Assembly: GCA_016715945.1 (NCBI GenBank)
Contig: JADJXJ010000001.1
Location: 2,356,001-2,420,000 of the forward strand
Length of the DNA stretch: 64,000 nucleotides
Source: Bacteroidota bacterium
GTDB taxonomy: Bacteria > Bacteroidota > Bacteroidia > Bacteroidales > F082
Reading direction: 5' to 3'
Of the stretch, positions 55,552-64,000 are shown piece by piece (position 1 is the stretch's first letter; every line of letters starts with the position of its first letter). Below the pieces are notes generated by a model. That model searched no databases. It was not told where the DNA came from and saw only the letters and a list, made by a program, of their open reading frames with translations. The translations under genes were made by a program, and so were the position numbers.

Positions 55552-57828
55552 TTACCTATTTATCAACAGTTTGCTTGTTGAGACACTGCCCTCGGCCTGC
55601 ACATGTACCATATACACACCTGGTTTGAGGCTGGTGGTGTTGATTTGCACATTTGCGGAGGCAGGCTGCAGTTCGAGGTGCAGCCGGCCAGCCAGGTCGA
55701 GAATCTGAATGTGGTTGATATGCTTATCCGAGCTGATGGTAAGCTGCGTATTTGCAGGATTTGGAAACATTTTGAAGCTCATTCCATCCGCACGGTTTTC
55801 CGCAAGACCAACCGGGAAATTGCCGACTTTTTGCACGATGAATCCGTTTGCGGCGGCATAGGCCATCATCCAGATATTGCCCCCCTCGTCAGCCAATACA
55901 TCGAGACCAACCGACGCATTGCCATTGGCATTGTCGCCCAGGTTGACCTCATGTACCACACGATCGGCAAAGGGCACATCCATCATGGTTTGCACAGCAG
56001 CTACGGTATTTGGAGCCTGACTGATGTCGAGCACATAGAGCTTGTTTTCGGCAGGCGTGTCTTTGATGTGGATGTAGGCCAGATAACGTTTACCGTTATA
56101 GTAGAAGATATGAGGGTACATGCTCCAGTAGGGGAAATAACCGGCTTCCAGGGTAGCCTGAATCTGCAGGTTGGCGTCAACGAGCACCAGGCCAAACTGC
56201 GATCCGCTTGCAAGATACAGGTCTTCATTCATAACTTTAGTCACACGGCCAAAGTTGACCCCAGGAACGTCGGGTACAGCAACCTCAGTAAAAGTGCTGC
56301 TGATGTTTCCATTGGTGATATCCCAGATGTAGAAGTTGGTGGTGCCATGTCCGCTGGCAATGAGCTGAGCTTGCTGTGCAGGATTGCCCAGCACTGTGAA
56401 GGCGTCACCCAGACGGGCCGGAGCATTGGGCAGGCTCAGGAAAACAGAGGGTGCTGCAGAAAGGTCGTCCCATTTGTACACTTTAAACTCGCCGCCTGAA
56501 AAGGTCATATTCGACACAAACAGGCTATTGCCGGCCCAGGAAGCATCGGAAAGCGTAAATGTGCCGCCAGCAACACCGGTCAGGTTCAACTCGCCCGGGT
56601 CGGCATTCGGATTGCCAATGTCCCAGTGATACACATGGTTACCATCCTGACGCGAGGCAACAAACACTTTCTGACCGTTGAAGGTGGCACCACGATTTGC
56701 TCCGGCATTGTTGATGATGGCCGGAAGGTTGCCGCCAGCCTTGGTCTTATCCATGATGGTGGTCACCGGACCAAATGTGGATCCCTGGTTATTGCCCACT
56801 TTCATTGCCACAAAGCCATTGGCAGCAGCATAAGCCATCATAAGGATATTGCCATTTGCATCCGGAAATACATCCAGGCCTACGGAGGCATTGCCGTTGC
56901 CATTACCACCAAGATCAAGTTCATACACCACCCTGTTGGCAAAGGGCACGCTCATCATGGTTTGCACTGCTTCGAGGGTGGTAGGCGCTTCACTGATGTC
57001 GAGCACATAGAGCTTGTTTTCGGCAGGAGCATCTTTCACGTGGATGTAGGCCAGATAGCGTTTGGCATTGTAATAGAAAATATAGGGATACATGCTCCAG
57101 TAGGGGAAGTAACCGGCCTGAACCGAAGCCAGGGTATCCATTTGCGGACTAAGCAGTTGCAGGCCAAACTGAGAACCGCTGGCCAGGTAAAGTTCTTCGT
57201 TCATCACTTTGGTAATGCGGCCAAAGTTGGCACCCATGATGTTGGGGAAGTTGTAAACCGTGGGATCAGGATTTGGGATAACGCCACCAGCAATGTTCCA
57301 CACATAAAAATTTTTGGTGCCATGGCCGCTGGCAATGAGCAGGGCATTGGTTTCAGGATTGCCGATGATGGAAATGGCATCGCCAAGGCGGGCTGGGGCA
57401 TTGGGATAGCTCAGCAACACAGCAGGCTGGGCAGTCAGGCTGTTCCAGTGGTAAACCTTGAACTCACCACCGGCAAAGGTCATATTGGAAACAAACACAT
57501 GGTTGCCCACTGCCACAAGGTCGCTCAGGGTGAAGGTACCCCCACCCACACCTGTGAGGTCGAGTTCGGATGGGGCAGCAGGATTGTCGATGTCCCAGTA
57601 ATAAACATGGTTACCATCCTGACGGGATGCCACAAACACATATTGGCCGTTGAATCCGGCTCCACGGTTATTGGCATTACTGTTGATCATGGGCGGGAGG
57701 TTTCCGGTGGCAGCAGATTTGTCGATGAGTATGTTCACCGGCTCAAAACCCGTCTGTGCAAATGCCGTTGCCCCCAGTAAAATGCCAAGTGCAACTGTCC
57801 AAAGCGATTTGAGCGTAAAGTTTTTCAT
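55552..57828 (-). CDS. secreted DUF4623-like protein, internally duplicated, with T9SS sorting domain
   Basis: A 758-residue secreted protein. Residues 1-25 are a signal peptide (GATAFAQ). Residues 29-346 and 354-670 are two copies of the same domain, sharing long near-identical segments such as VFVASRQDGNHVY, GGTFTLSD, VFVSNMTF, GGEFKVY, PNAPARLGDA, ASGHGT, YLASGSQFGL, GYFPYWSMYP and NKLYVLDIS. The repeats have a beta-propeller feel and match the DUF4623 type. Residues 683-758 are a type A C-terminal T9SS sorting domain (FKMFPNPANTQLTISS... KLLINR), so the protein leaves through type IX secretion. Function unknown. Confidence 0.88.
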   Translation of the reverse strand: MKNFTLKSLWTVALGILLGATAFAQTGFEPVNILIDKSAATGNLPPMINSNANNRGAGFNGQYVFVASRQDGNHVYYWDIDNPAAPSELDLTGVGGGTFTLSDLVAVGNHVFVSNMTFAGGEFKVYHWNSLTAQPAVLLSYPNAPARLGDAISIIGNPETNALLIASGHGTKNFYVWNIAGGVIPNPDPTVYNFPNIMGANFGRITKVMNEELYLASGSQFGLQLLSPQMDTLASVQAGYFPYWSMYPYIFYYNAKRYLAYIHVKDAPAENKLYVLDISEAPTTLEAVQTMMSVPFANRVVYELDLGGNGNGNASVGLDVFPDANGNILMMAYAAANGFVAMKVGNNQGSTFGPVTTIMDKTKAGGNLPAIINNAGANRGATFNGQKVFVASRQDGNHVYHWDIGNPNADPGELNLTGVAGGTFTLSDASWAGNSLFVSNMTFSGGEFKVYKWDDLSAAPSVFLSLPNAPARLGDAFTVLGNPAQQAQLIASGHGTTNFYIWDITNGNISSTFTEVAVPDVPGVNFGRVTKVMNEDLYLASGSQFGLVLVDANLQIQATLEAGYFPYWSMYPHIFYYNGKRYLAYIHIKDTPAENKLYVLDISQAPNTVAAVQTMMDVPFADRVVHEVNLGDNANGNASVGLDVLADEGGNIWMMAYAAANGFIVQKVGNFPVGLAENRADGMSFKMFPNPANTQLTISSDKHINHIQILDLAGRLHLELQPASANVQINTTSLKPGVYMVHVQAEGSVSTSKLLINR
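55819..57744 (-). repeat. tandem gene-internal duplication (two units of about 950 bases)
   Basis: Unit one (57744-56791) and unit two (56769-55819) encode the two homologous domains of the DUF4623 protein. Several stretches are nearly the same in DNA as well as protein (for example around 57600 and 56620, and around 57090 and 56110), implying a fairly recent duplication or gene conversion. Confidence 0.85.
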
Positions 57829-57934
57829 CTTTTCAAATTTTTTTGGTTAGGAGATTTTTCAAAAACATATAAAACACCTCTCAATATTATTAAATAATTT
57901 AAAATATAAACTTAGCTTTTCATATTTTTTTCAA

Positions 57935-58465
57935 TTATGAGAGCAAAATTTGCAAAAGTGCGGCCCAGTTGCGGTAGGCCTCGGGGGTGAGGTGCAGGCC
58001 GTCGTTTGTGAAGCGATGTTGCAGCCGGCCGTCATGGCCAGTAAAAAAGGGGAAGAGATGCCAGTAGTCCACATCCAGGTCGATGGCCAGGGTGTGCAAG
58101 AGCTGGTTGTATTGCCGGATGAGGCTGTTGGGCCGGGGCGGATTGTGGAGGGTGGGAAAGAGTGAGGTAAGCAGGATGCGGGCCTCCGGAGCATGTTTCC
58201 GGATGCGGTGCACAATGCGGGTGGTATTGCTCAGGATGGATGCCAGGGGGATGTTGCGGGCAAGATCGTTGGTGCCCACGCAGAGGAACACATGTGTGGG
58301 GTTTGATGAAAACCAGTCGTCGCGTATTGCGTCGAACAATTCGCCGGAGCTCAGGCCCGAAATGCCATGATTGACGGCATTCATGCCCGGTAAGAAGGCT
58401 GCCAGGTCGAACCCTTCGGTGATGGAGTCGCCCAGAAAAAGCAGACGCTTTTCGTTGTGTTGCAT
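57935..58465 (-). CDS. SGNH/GDSL hydrolase
   Basis: A 176-residue esterase or acetylhydrolase without signal peptide. The SGNH blocks are clear: FLGDSITEG (Ser14), a Gly in HGISGLSSGEL, GTNDLARN (Asn), and the C-terminal DGLHLTPEAY (Asp-His dyad). Members act on acylated sugars or lipids. As the last gene of the operon with GH38-like and GH94 genes (23 bases after GH94), it may de-acetylate an oligosaccharide handled by them; that is inference. Confidence 0.9.
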   Translation of the reverse strand: MQHNEKRLLFLGDSITEGFDLAAFLPGMNAVNHGISGLSSGELFDAIRDDWFSSNPTHVFLCVGTNDLARNIPLASILSNTTRIVHRIRKHAPEARILLTSLFPTLHNPPRPNSLIRQYNQLLHTLAIDLDVDYWHLFPFFTGHDGRLQHRFTNDGLHLTPEAYRNWAALLQILLS

Positions 58466-58488
58466 AACTTTCGTTAAGATTTTTGCGA

Positions 58489-60909
58489 TTAGCCCAGCAC
58501 TACCTCCACCTCTATCCGTTCGCCGAGGTAATCCGAAGGGAGAATCCAGCTTCCGGGTTCAGCTTCAGCTCCGTTGATGCGCAGGTGTTTCACTCCCTTT
58601 CCACGTCTTTCAGGATTGAGGACATGTACGGCAATGGTTTTGCCCATGTACTTTCTGTTGATTTTTATTTCATTCCAGTCGGCCGGGATATTGGGGTTCA
58701 CGGTGATGCCACGCAGCGAGGTGCGCAAGCCCAGGATGTGGTCGAGGCCGATGCGGTACATCCATACGGAAGTGCCTGTGAGCCAGGAGTGTGAGGCTTG
58801 CCCTTCGGTTTCGTGCTCACGGCTGGTGACATATTCCGAGAACACATAAGGTTCGGTTTCGTAGCGGTCGATCCCCACCGCAGCCGAGGAGTTCACAGGG
58901 AGCATTTTTCGGTAAATACGCAGCGCTTCGTCGGTTTTGCCATGCATAAGGGCGGCAAGCACAAACCAGGAGGAGGCATGGTTGAATACTGCTCCGTTTT
59001 CCTTTTTACCCGGCACGCAGCGCGAGATGAGTCCGATATCGTCTTCTACTTCACGATAGGCTGGCCACACAAGCTGCATTCCGGTTTTATTTTCCAGGTG
59101 CCGGAGGCAGCTGTTGAGCGCCTGTTCGGCCCTTTCGCGCGGGGCCACGCCCGATAGCACCGCCCACGACTGGCTGTTGAGAAAGAGTTTGCCTTGTTGC
59201 ATGGTTGCCGAACCAACCACCTTGCCATTATCGCGGAAAGCACGCACGTACCATTCACCATCCCAGGCAATTTCGTTGACTACCGACGCAATGCGGTCAT
59301 AGGCCGACTTCCATCGGGTATATACGTCCTTGAGCCCCAGGTGGTTAATTAATTCAAAGGTCTTTTCGAGGGCATAACACAAAAAGAAAGCGCCCCAAAT
59401 GGTTTCGCCCTTGCCCTGTGGGCCGATGTGGTCGAGGGTGTCGTTCCAGTCGCCTTTTCTGATCCTGGGCAGGCCGCGTTCGGTGCATTCGCTGATGGCA
59501 AAATCGAGCGAGCGGATCATGTGCTCAAGCACGGTAGCTTCGCCTTCGTCGTAAAAGGGTACCACTTCGTCGAGTATGCTGAAATCGTGGGTTTCGTTGA
59601 GGTATTCGACCAGCCCGAACGATATCCACAAAGGTGTATCGCTGTGGTGGGTGCGCTCGCCATGGTTGGTCAGCTTGAAGAAGTTGTGCAGTGTGGAACC
59701 ATCTTTGAACTGAAATTGCATGGCATTAAGCATGCGCTGGCGCACCCTGGCGGGTTCGACAATCACCATGCCCAGAATGTCCTGAAACTGATCGCGCATG
59801 CCGGTGCCAAAGAGCAGTCCACCGTGGTAATATCCGGAGTTTCGGGCCATGTCGAAGGTGACGGCGCTTTGGTATTGGTTCCAAACATTGAGCATCAGGT
59901 TGACGCTGTCGTCGGGGGTTTGCACCTGCACATGGCCAAGGTAGTTGTCCCAGTATTTGCGGACTGCATCAAACTGTTGTTCAACAAAATGCATGTCGCG
60001 GAATTGTTCGAGCTGAAGTGTGCGATACGGCTCCGGGTCGTCTTTTGAGGCCACCCCGAGCAGCACTGCAAAGGAGAAAGACGAATCCGGATCGAGCTGC
60101 AGGCGGGATTGAAGGGCCACAACGGGGTCGCCGGCAGTAATCTCGGTATCGAAACAGCTGCCGCGCTCGACGGCTATGGGGTTGGCCTCGGAGCGCCAGC
60201 GACCTGTGAAGGTATCGAGGCTGCCATCAAAACTCTCTACAGGCAGGCTGAGGCTGAAATAGACTTTGTAGCGCCAGTCGATATTGGGCTGTTCCACGGT
60301 AGCGGCTTTTTTGTTGAGCACCCAATAACGGCGGGTAGCCTCAAGGGTTTGCTTTTCGCGGTTGAAGCGGATATCGGTGAAGTGCTTGTCGTTGGGCTGG
60401 TTGATGATATCGTTCAGTGCATTGCCCATCATAAGTTCCTGAAAAGCAAACACCTGGATGTTGCGTGGGCGGCCACTCAGGTTTTGCAGCTGCACGTACC
60501 ATACCTCGGCCAGGGTGTTTCGGGGCACAAAATAGGTGAGGGTAGCCCGAATACCCTCGTATTCGGTAGTGATTCGGGTATACCCCTGACCGATGCGGGC
60601 TTCATAAAAGTCATACTTCCGATCGGTGGTGGGTGCCCAGCTCAGCGACCAGTATTCTCCGGTTTCGGCATCGCGCAGCAAGACATACCGGCCTGGGCGG
60701 TCCCAGGGCTGGCAGTTGTAACGCATACGGCTGATGCGGTTGTCGCGGGGGGTGTCAACAAACGAGAATCCTCCGCCACCATGCGAGACCAGCCCGGCAT
60801 AACGTTCGTTCCACATGTAGTTGAACCACGGACGGGGTGTTTCGGGGTTCGTGATCACAAATTCCCGGTAGTCGTCAGTGAAATACCCGTATTGGTTTTT
60901 GAACTTCAT
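58489..60909 (-). CDS. GH94 glycoside phosphorylase (cellobiose phosphorylase-like)
   Basis: An 806-residue enzyme of family GH94, which splits beta-linked oligosaccharides with phosphate, inverting to alpha-glucose-1-phosphate (or the GlcNAc equivalent). The N-terminal beta-sandwich (about 1-280; GYFTDDYREFVITNPETPRPW, GGGFSFVDTPRDNRISRMRYN) leads to the catalytic (alpha/alpha)6 barrel with WNQYQSAVTF, FGTGMRDQFQDILG and the acid Asp490 in KGDWNDTLDHIG. Glu-Asn-Gly in KKENGAVFNHASSW and LTGTSVWMYR are further hallmarks. No signal peptide, so cytoplasmic. It is close to cellobiose phosphorylases, but the acceptor sugar cannot be told. It is coupled (21 bases) to the GH38-like gene. Confidence 0.92.
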   Translation of the reverse strand: MKFKNQYGYFTDDYREFVITNPETPRPWFNYMWNERYAGLVSHGGGGFSFVDTPRDNRISRMRYNCQPWDRPGRYVLLRDAETGEYWSLSWAPTTDRKYDFYEARIGQGYTRITTEYEGIRATLTYFVPRNTLAEVWYVQLQNLSGRPRNIQVFAFQELMMGNALNDIINQPNDKHFTDIRFNREKQTLEATRRYWVLNKKAATVEQPNIDWRYKVYFSLSLPVESFDGSLDTFTGRWRSEANPIAVERGSCFDTEITAGDPVVALQSRLQLDPDSSFSFAVLLGVASKDDPEPYRTLQLEQFRDMHFVEQQFDAVRKYWDNYLGHVQVQTPDDSVNLMLNVWNQYQSAVTFDMARNSGYYHGGLLFGTGMRDQFQDILGMVIVEPARVRQRMLNAMQFQFKDGSTLHNFFKLTNHGERTHHSDTPLWISFGLVEYLNETHDFSILDEVVPFYDEGEATVLEHMIRSLDFAISECTERGLPRIRKGDWNDTLDHIGPQGKGETIWGAFFLCYALEKTFELINHLGLKDVYTRWKSAYDRIASVVNEIAWDGEWYVRAFRDNGKVVGSATMQQGKLFLNSQSWAVLSGVAPRERAEQALNSCLRHLENKTGMQLVWPAYREVEDDIGLISRCVPGKKENGAVFNHASSWFVLAALMHGKTDEALRIYRKMLPVNSSAAVGIDRYETEPYVFSEYVTSREHETEGQASHSWLTGTSVWMYRIGLDHILGLRTSLRGITVNPNIPADWNEIKINRKYMGKTIAVHVLNPERRGKGVKHLRINGAEAEPGSWILPSDYLGERIEVEVVLG

Positions 60910-60930
60910 GATATATGGTTTTTTTGATTG

Positions 60931-63702
60931 TTATTCTTTTTGGAATTCAATGCTGAAGCTGAGAATCTTACCCGGCCCTGCCTCAACAACAAAGCCGTTG
61001 TTTTCGATAGTGCAGGCTTCGCCTGTGAGCAATTCTTCCAGGTTGACCGGCAAAGCGCAGCAGATGGGCACCGCAAAGCTGACCTTACCCTTGACGGTTT
61101 GCCTTGTGGGATTGTACACACGCAGGATGGCCGTTTGGGCTTTCCCGTTTTCGGGTTTTTTGAGGGCGCTGAATACCAGTCCCTCGCCCTCGAGCTGCAT
61201 CAGGCTGATTTGCGTGCCAAGCTCACCCTTCAGGGGACCGGTCTGTGCCAGACGCAAGGGGTAGTTGAAGGCAAAGGCTCGTTCGTAAAGCCTGCCTTCG
61301 GTCCAATCACCCATGTGGGGGCAGATGGCCAGGCGGTAAGCGGAGAAACCAAGCATCTGTGCGCCTTTTTCGTAGCTGTAGTCCTGCGGGGCCGAGGGGT
61401 TGATTTTGTATTCAAAAGTGCGCAGGAGGGTGATGGCCAGGGTTTTGGCTTCGTCGGGCAGCACTTCGTATTCCTTGAGGCCATCCACCAGCACAGCCAG
61501 GCCATGTTGCCCGTCGCTCACATCCACAAAATGATGCATGGGATAGTCGTACATAGGCTGTTCAATCCAGTCGGAGGTATCTGGGCGATGGAGGCTGCGG
61601 CAGGGCACATCGAATTGTCCCTCGCCCCAGGAATACTGTGCAGCCGTCAGGCCGGTGGGCAACATCAGGCGAAGGCGGTGGCTCTCGCTCTGGTTGTCGA
61701 GCTCAACGCGGATGTGCAGGTAAGGTTCGCCGGACGCGAGAGCCAGATATAAAGCAACCTTATTTTGCTTGTATTCAGGGGTTTGCTTGTCGCGATCGGC
61801 AAGGGTGGCAGGCAAATTCAAGGTATGTTCCACCTTCACTTCCTGCCAGATGGGGCCATTGTGCAGCAAGTCGAGGCAGGCCTGGCTGCCCAGGGTTTTA
61901 TTTACCGGACCTACAGGCTTGTGCACCCACGCATGACCGGCTTCGCCCTCGTCTTCGAGCCAGCCAATATTTGCGTAAACCTTGCCACTGGGCTTGTGTG
62001 TAAGCTGAAAGCTGCCATCGGCTGCAAACTGCACTTTGAGTGTCTCGTTTTCGAGCAGGCCGTTCCAGGGATTTTGCTCCGACATGGCCGGGGGCTCTAC
62101 AGGTACCACTGCGAGGGCTTTCATGCCAAACTGTGGTATCTTGCTGAGCTTCAGCTTGATTTCGTAGCGCATCATATCGAAAAACATGGGCCGGTTGATC
62201 ATCTGCTCGAGCACAGGTTGATGGTGGAAACGCTTCACCAGTTGGTGGGGAATCTCGTTGCCGTTTTGGTCGAGGATGCGTATCCCGCCCTTGTCGAGGC
62301 GCACCGGCACATCCACAAAGGCGTCCACCACCTGGGTAGTTTCGTAGGCTGTGGTGTTGATGGCGGTGAGAAAGATATTTGTACTTGTGGCATCTGCCAG
62401 CTCCCGGGTATTGAGTTTGTTCACCAGATGTTTGACGGCACGTTCGAACACCCCTTTAGAAATTTCGGTGACCTGCTTGTAGCGGCACATCATGTCGGCA
62501 TGGATGGCATCGAGCGAACATCCACCAATGCTGTCGTGGGCAGAGTTTTGCACCAGCATTTCCCAGGCGGTTTCGGGATAGAGGTCGTTAATGTCGCGCC
62601 CCATCATGGCCGAAAAGATGTTGAATGGTTCGGCATAATATTGCAGCCACCGCTCTGCATCGAAGTTGGTCTGCTTGAGATACATGCGTGCAGAGGTGGT
62701 ATAACCAAAGAGGTTACCGCAGCGGTTGTTGTTCTGGCTGCTGCGCCGCTCGCCGGTGACCAGCTTCAGTTCGTCCACATTCACCGATTCGAACACCAGC
62801 TGCGCATATTCCTCAAGGGTGGAGTGGCGCAGGTCGAGCCAGGGCATTCTGGCCCTGATGTCGCGTATGATGTCCACCGTGAGCCTGTTGGGGCCGGAGG
62901 AATCGTGCCCTTCCATCCATATCTTGTGCGGGGTGGTGAAATCGTCGGCCTGGTCGGCGATGATTTTTTCCACCTGTGGCACGAGGGTTTCGGGATAGTA
63001 TTCGGTATGGGGCGAGATGATAAAATAGTCTTCGCCCTGTTGCTGGCGGTCGGCAAAATGGAAAGGGGTGGTGCCTTTGTTCCAGTTATATTCCACATCG
63101 TAAAAGCCTTCGTTGTGCACGGCAGGGCGGTAGATGTAGAAATAGAAATTGTAGCGCGGCATGGTGCTGAAGCGCGACGAGATCATGCGGGTGCCATCGG
63201 CGCCTTCCCAGAGAAACTCGGCTTTTGGACTATCGAGGCTGTTGATGCCCCGATAAAACATTATCAGGTTGATATTGAACTGCTTGTATATCTGTGGTAG
63301 TTGAGAGATTTGTCCCCACGAAAAAGGCGAGTACCCGATTTTTGAAACCCCTCCGTGGGCGTTGCTTACCTTGTGGCCGATGAGCAGGTTGCGGATGAGG
63401 TTTTCGCCCCCTACCTGGAATTCTTCGGGCAGGATGTACCATGGGCCATGCAGCAGTCGGTTTTCGCGGGTAAGTTGTTCGATCAGGGCACGGCGGTGGG
63501 GTTTAATTTCGAGGTAATCTTTGAGCACAATGCTTTGGCTGTCGAGGTGGAAGGCCCGATATTCCGGTTCTGTTTCCAGGATGTGGAGTACGGCATCAAT
63601 CATATCCACCAGCATTTGCCTGTTGCGCTGGAACGTAAACCGCCATTCGCGGTCCCAATGGGTGTTGGAGATGACGTGAAACACTTGTTTTTTCTGACTC
63701 AT
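60931..63702 (-). CDS. GH38 alpha-mannosidase-family protein lacking the nucleophile Asp
   Basis: A 923-residue cytoplasmic protein with full GH38 architecture: the N-terminal barrel (about 5-280), the helical middle domain (about 300-410) and the C-terminal beta domains (to 923). Zinc-binding residues are kept: His15 and Asp17 in NTHWDREW and His389 in NSAHDSIGG. Asp267 in WMEGHDSSG is also kept. The nucleophile, however, normally the Asp of P-D-S-F-G in bacterial enzymes such as MngB, is Phe127 in KIGYSPFSWGQ. The flanking residues align well (KIGY, QLPQIY), so the alignment is secure. The protein may have lost mannosidase activity or have a different mechanism. It is in one operon with the GH94, SGNH and HAD genes. 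Confidence 0.88.
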   Translation of the reverse strand: MSQKKQVFHVISNTHWDREWRFTFQRNRQMLVDMIDAVLHILETEPEYRAFHLDSQSIVLKDYLEIKPHRRALIEQLTRENRLLHGPWYILPEEFQVGGENLIRNLLIGHKVSNAHGGVSKIGYSPFSWGQISQLPQIYKQFNINLIMFYRGINSLDSPKAEFLWEGADGTRMISSRFSTMPRYNFYFYIYRPAVHNEGFYDVEYNWNKGTTPFHFADRQQQGEDYFIISPHTEYYPETLVPQVEKIIADQADDFTTPHKIWMEGHDSSGPNRLTVDIIRDIRARMPWLDLRHSTLEEYAQLVFESVNVDELKLVTGERRSSQNNNRCGNLFGYTTSARMYLKQTNFDAERWLQYYAEPFNIFSAMMGRDINDLYPETAWEMLVQNSAHDSIGGCSLDAIHADMMCRYKQVTEISKGVFERAVKHLVNKLNTRELADATSTNIFLTAINTTAYETTQVVDAFVDVPVRLDKGGIRILDQNGNEIPHQLVKRFHHQPVLEQMINRPMFFDMMRYEIKLKLSKIPQFGMKALAVVPVEPPAMSEQNPWNGLLENETLKVQFAADGSFQLTHKPSGKVYANIGWLEDEGEAGHAWVHKPVGPVNKTLGSQACLDLLHNGPIWQEVKVEHTLNLPATLADRDKQTPEYKQNKVALYLALASGEPYLHIRVELDNQSESHRLRLMLPTGLTAAQYSWGEGQFDVPCRSLHRPDTSDWIEQPMYDYPMHHFVDVSDGQHGLAVLVDGLKEYEVLPDEAKTLAITLLRTFEYKINPSAPQDYSYEKGAQMLGFSAYRLAICPHMGDWTEGRLYERAFAFNYPLRLAQTGPLKGELGTQISLMQLEGEGLVFSALKKPENGKAQTAILRVYNPTRQTVKGKVSFAVPICCALPVNLEELLTGEACTIENNGFVVEAGPGKILSFSIEFQKE

Positions 63703-63725
63703 TGTATGCTTGCTGGGTTTTTGTG

Positions 63726-64000
63726 TTACAAATCGAGGAAAAGGTTGTGTTCGAGGATCACCTGCGGTATGCCACCAATGGCGATGTGGGTGGCTGCTTC
63801 AAAGTTGTGTCCTTTGGTTTGGGCAAAAGGAACAGCCACACAGCAGCCGATACCGGCAGCGCGGATGGCCACCGTGCCACTCTGGCTGTCCTCGAAGCCT
63901 ACCACATTGTCGAAATCGGAGGGTAACAAACCTGCTTTGTGCAGGGCAATGCTGTAAAGGTCGCGGTGGGGTTTCAGGCGAATTTCGTTCGAGTCGGAAG
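63726..64000 (-). CDS. HAD-superfamily phosphatase/phosphomutase-like protein, partial (5' end beyond window)
   Basis: The C-terminal 91 residues of a HAD-IA hydrolase of the beta-phosphoglucomutase-like branch. The catalytic Lys is in LKPHRDLYSIAL and motif IV is in VVGFEDSQSGTVAIRAAGIGCCVAVP. The frame is open to the window edge, so the N-terminal Asp motif is outside. The GH38-like gene begins 23 bases after its stop, which makes it the upstream gene of the same operon. It may convert or dephosphorylate the sugar phosphate made by the GH94 phosphorylase (inference). Confidence 0.85.
   Translation of the reverse strand, partial: SDSNEIRLKPHRDLYSIALHKAGLLPSDFDNVVGFEDSQSGTVAIRAAGIGCCVAVPFAQTKGHNFEAATHIAIGGIPQVILEHNLFLDL

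Noticed and set aside
55819..57744. Repeat as a mobile element
   Set aside because: The two units lie inside one reading frame with no inverted ends, target duplications or transposase; it is a domain duplication.
1..64000. CRISPR array, prophage or insertion sequence
   Set aside because: No regularly spaced repeats, integrase, transposase or phage structural genes were seen on either strand.

Overview
The window is a contiguous stretch of a Bacteroidota (Bacteroidetes) chromosome of roughly 50% GC, most like uncultured Bacteroidales/Marinilabiliales-type lineages (inference). The evidence is a purH-mreBCD cluster, DUF4292 and DUF5777 proteins, a type IX secretion (T9SS) sorting domain, an RNase H with a viroplasmin domain, many Cys lipoproteins, and repeated promoters of the Bacteroidetes form (-33 TTTG / -7 TAnnTTTG). 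I saw no insertion sequence, prophage, integrase, rRNA or CRISPR array. One tRNA gene, tRNA-Arg(CCT), is present.

Layout. 1-600: 5' part of the F0 ATP synthase a subunit. 0.8-4.8 kb: a SnoaL-like lipoprotein, then a leftward group (GH53 galactanase, NAD-binding protein, YraN nuclease, LD-carboxypeptidase). 4.8-11.7 kb: rightward housekeeping genes metG, transaldolase, tRNA-Arg, topA and an arginase-fold protein with a degenerate metal site. 11.7-16.9 kb: leftward purH-mreB-mreC-mreD and a TlpA-like lipoprotein. 17-28.5 kb: MacB/FtsX permease, recJ, HdeD-like protein, LysE exporter, GH3-type adenylating enzyme, D15 outer-membrane barrel, S9 peptidase, and an orphan sensor kinase with a TTG start. 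28.5-35 kb: a glycan-degrading set (LacI regulator, GH92 mannosidase, GH20 hexosaminidase) following a frameshifted methylglyoxal synthase. 35.4-40.7 kb: dut, sugar nucleotidyltransferase, TPR lipoprotein, DUF4292 lipoprotein and an EnvC-like M23 protein in one leftward series. 40.8-45 kb: lipoprotein plus TonB-dependent receptor, then a tightly overlapped ECF sigma / membrane anti-sigma / Spy-like trio. 45.2-48 kb: deoxyhypusine-synthase-like protein and asparagine synthetase.

48.0-54.1 kb is the most unusual region. A 660-base regulatory gap carries a perfect FNR-type palindrome (TTGAT-N4-ATCAA). Six rightward genes follow: a hexaheme cytochrome lipoprotein on a collagen-like Gly-X-Y stalk, a monoheme lipoprotein, a DUF5777 beta-barrel, a soluble monoheme cytochrome c, a heptaheme cytochrome with a C-terminal membrane anchor, and a four-histidine membrane cytochrome b. 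Together they could carry electrons from the quinone pool through the periplasm and across the outer membrane. This would be an extracellular (or outer-surface) electron-transfer conduit with parts resembling, but not identical to, the Geobacter CbcL and porin-cytochrome systems. That function is inferred.

54-64 kb: viroplasmin-RNase H (apparently leaderless), a CBM9-like protein, a T9SS-secreted DUF4623 protein built from two tandem copies, and a leftward operon of HAD phosphatase-like protein, GH38-family protein, GH94 phosphorylase and SGNH hydrolase. The GH38 protein keeps its zinc-binding His/Asp residues but has Phe where the catalytic nucleophile Asp should be.

Throughout, start codons were revised where a clear -7 box lies downstream of, or overlaps, the longest possible start.
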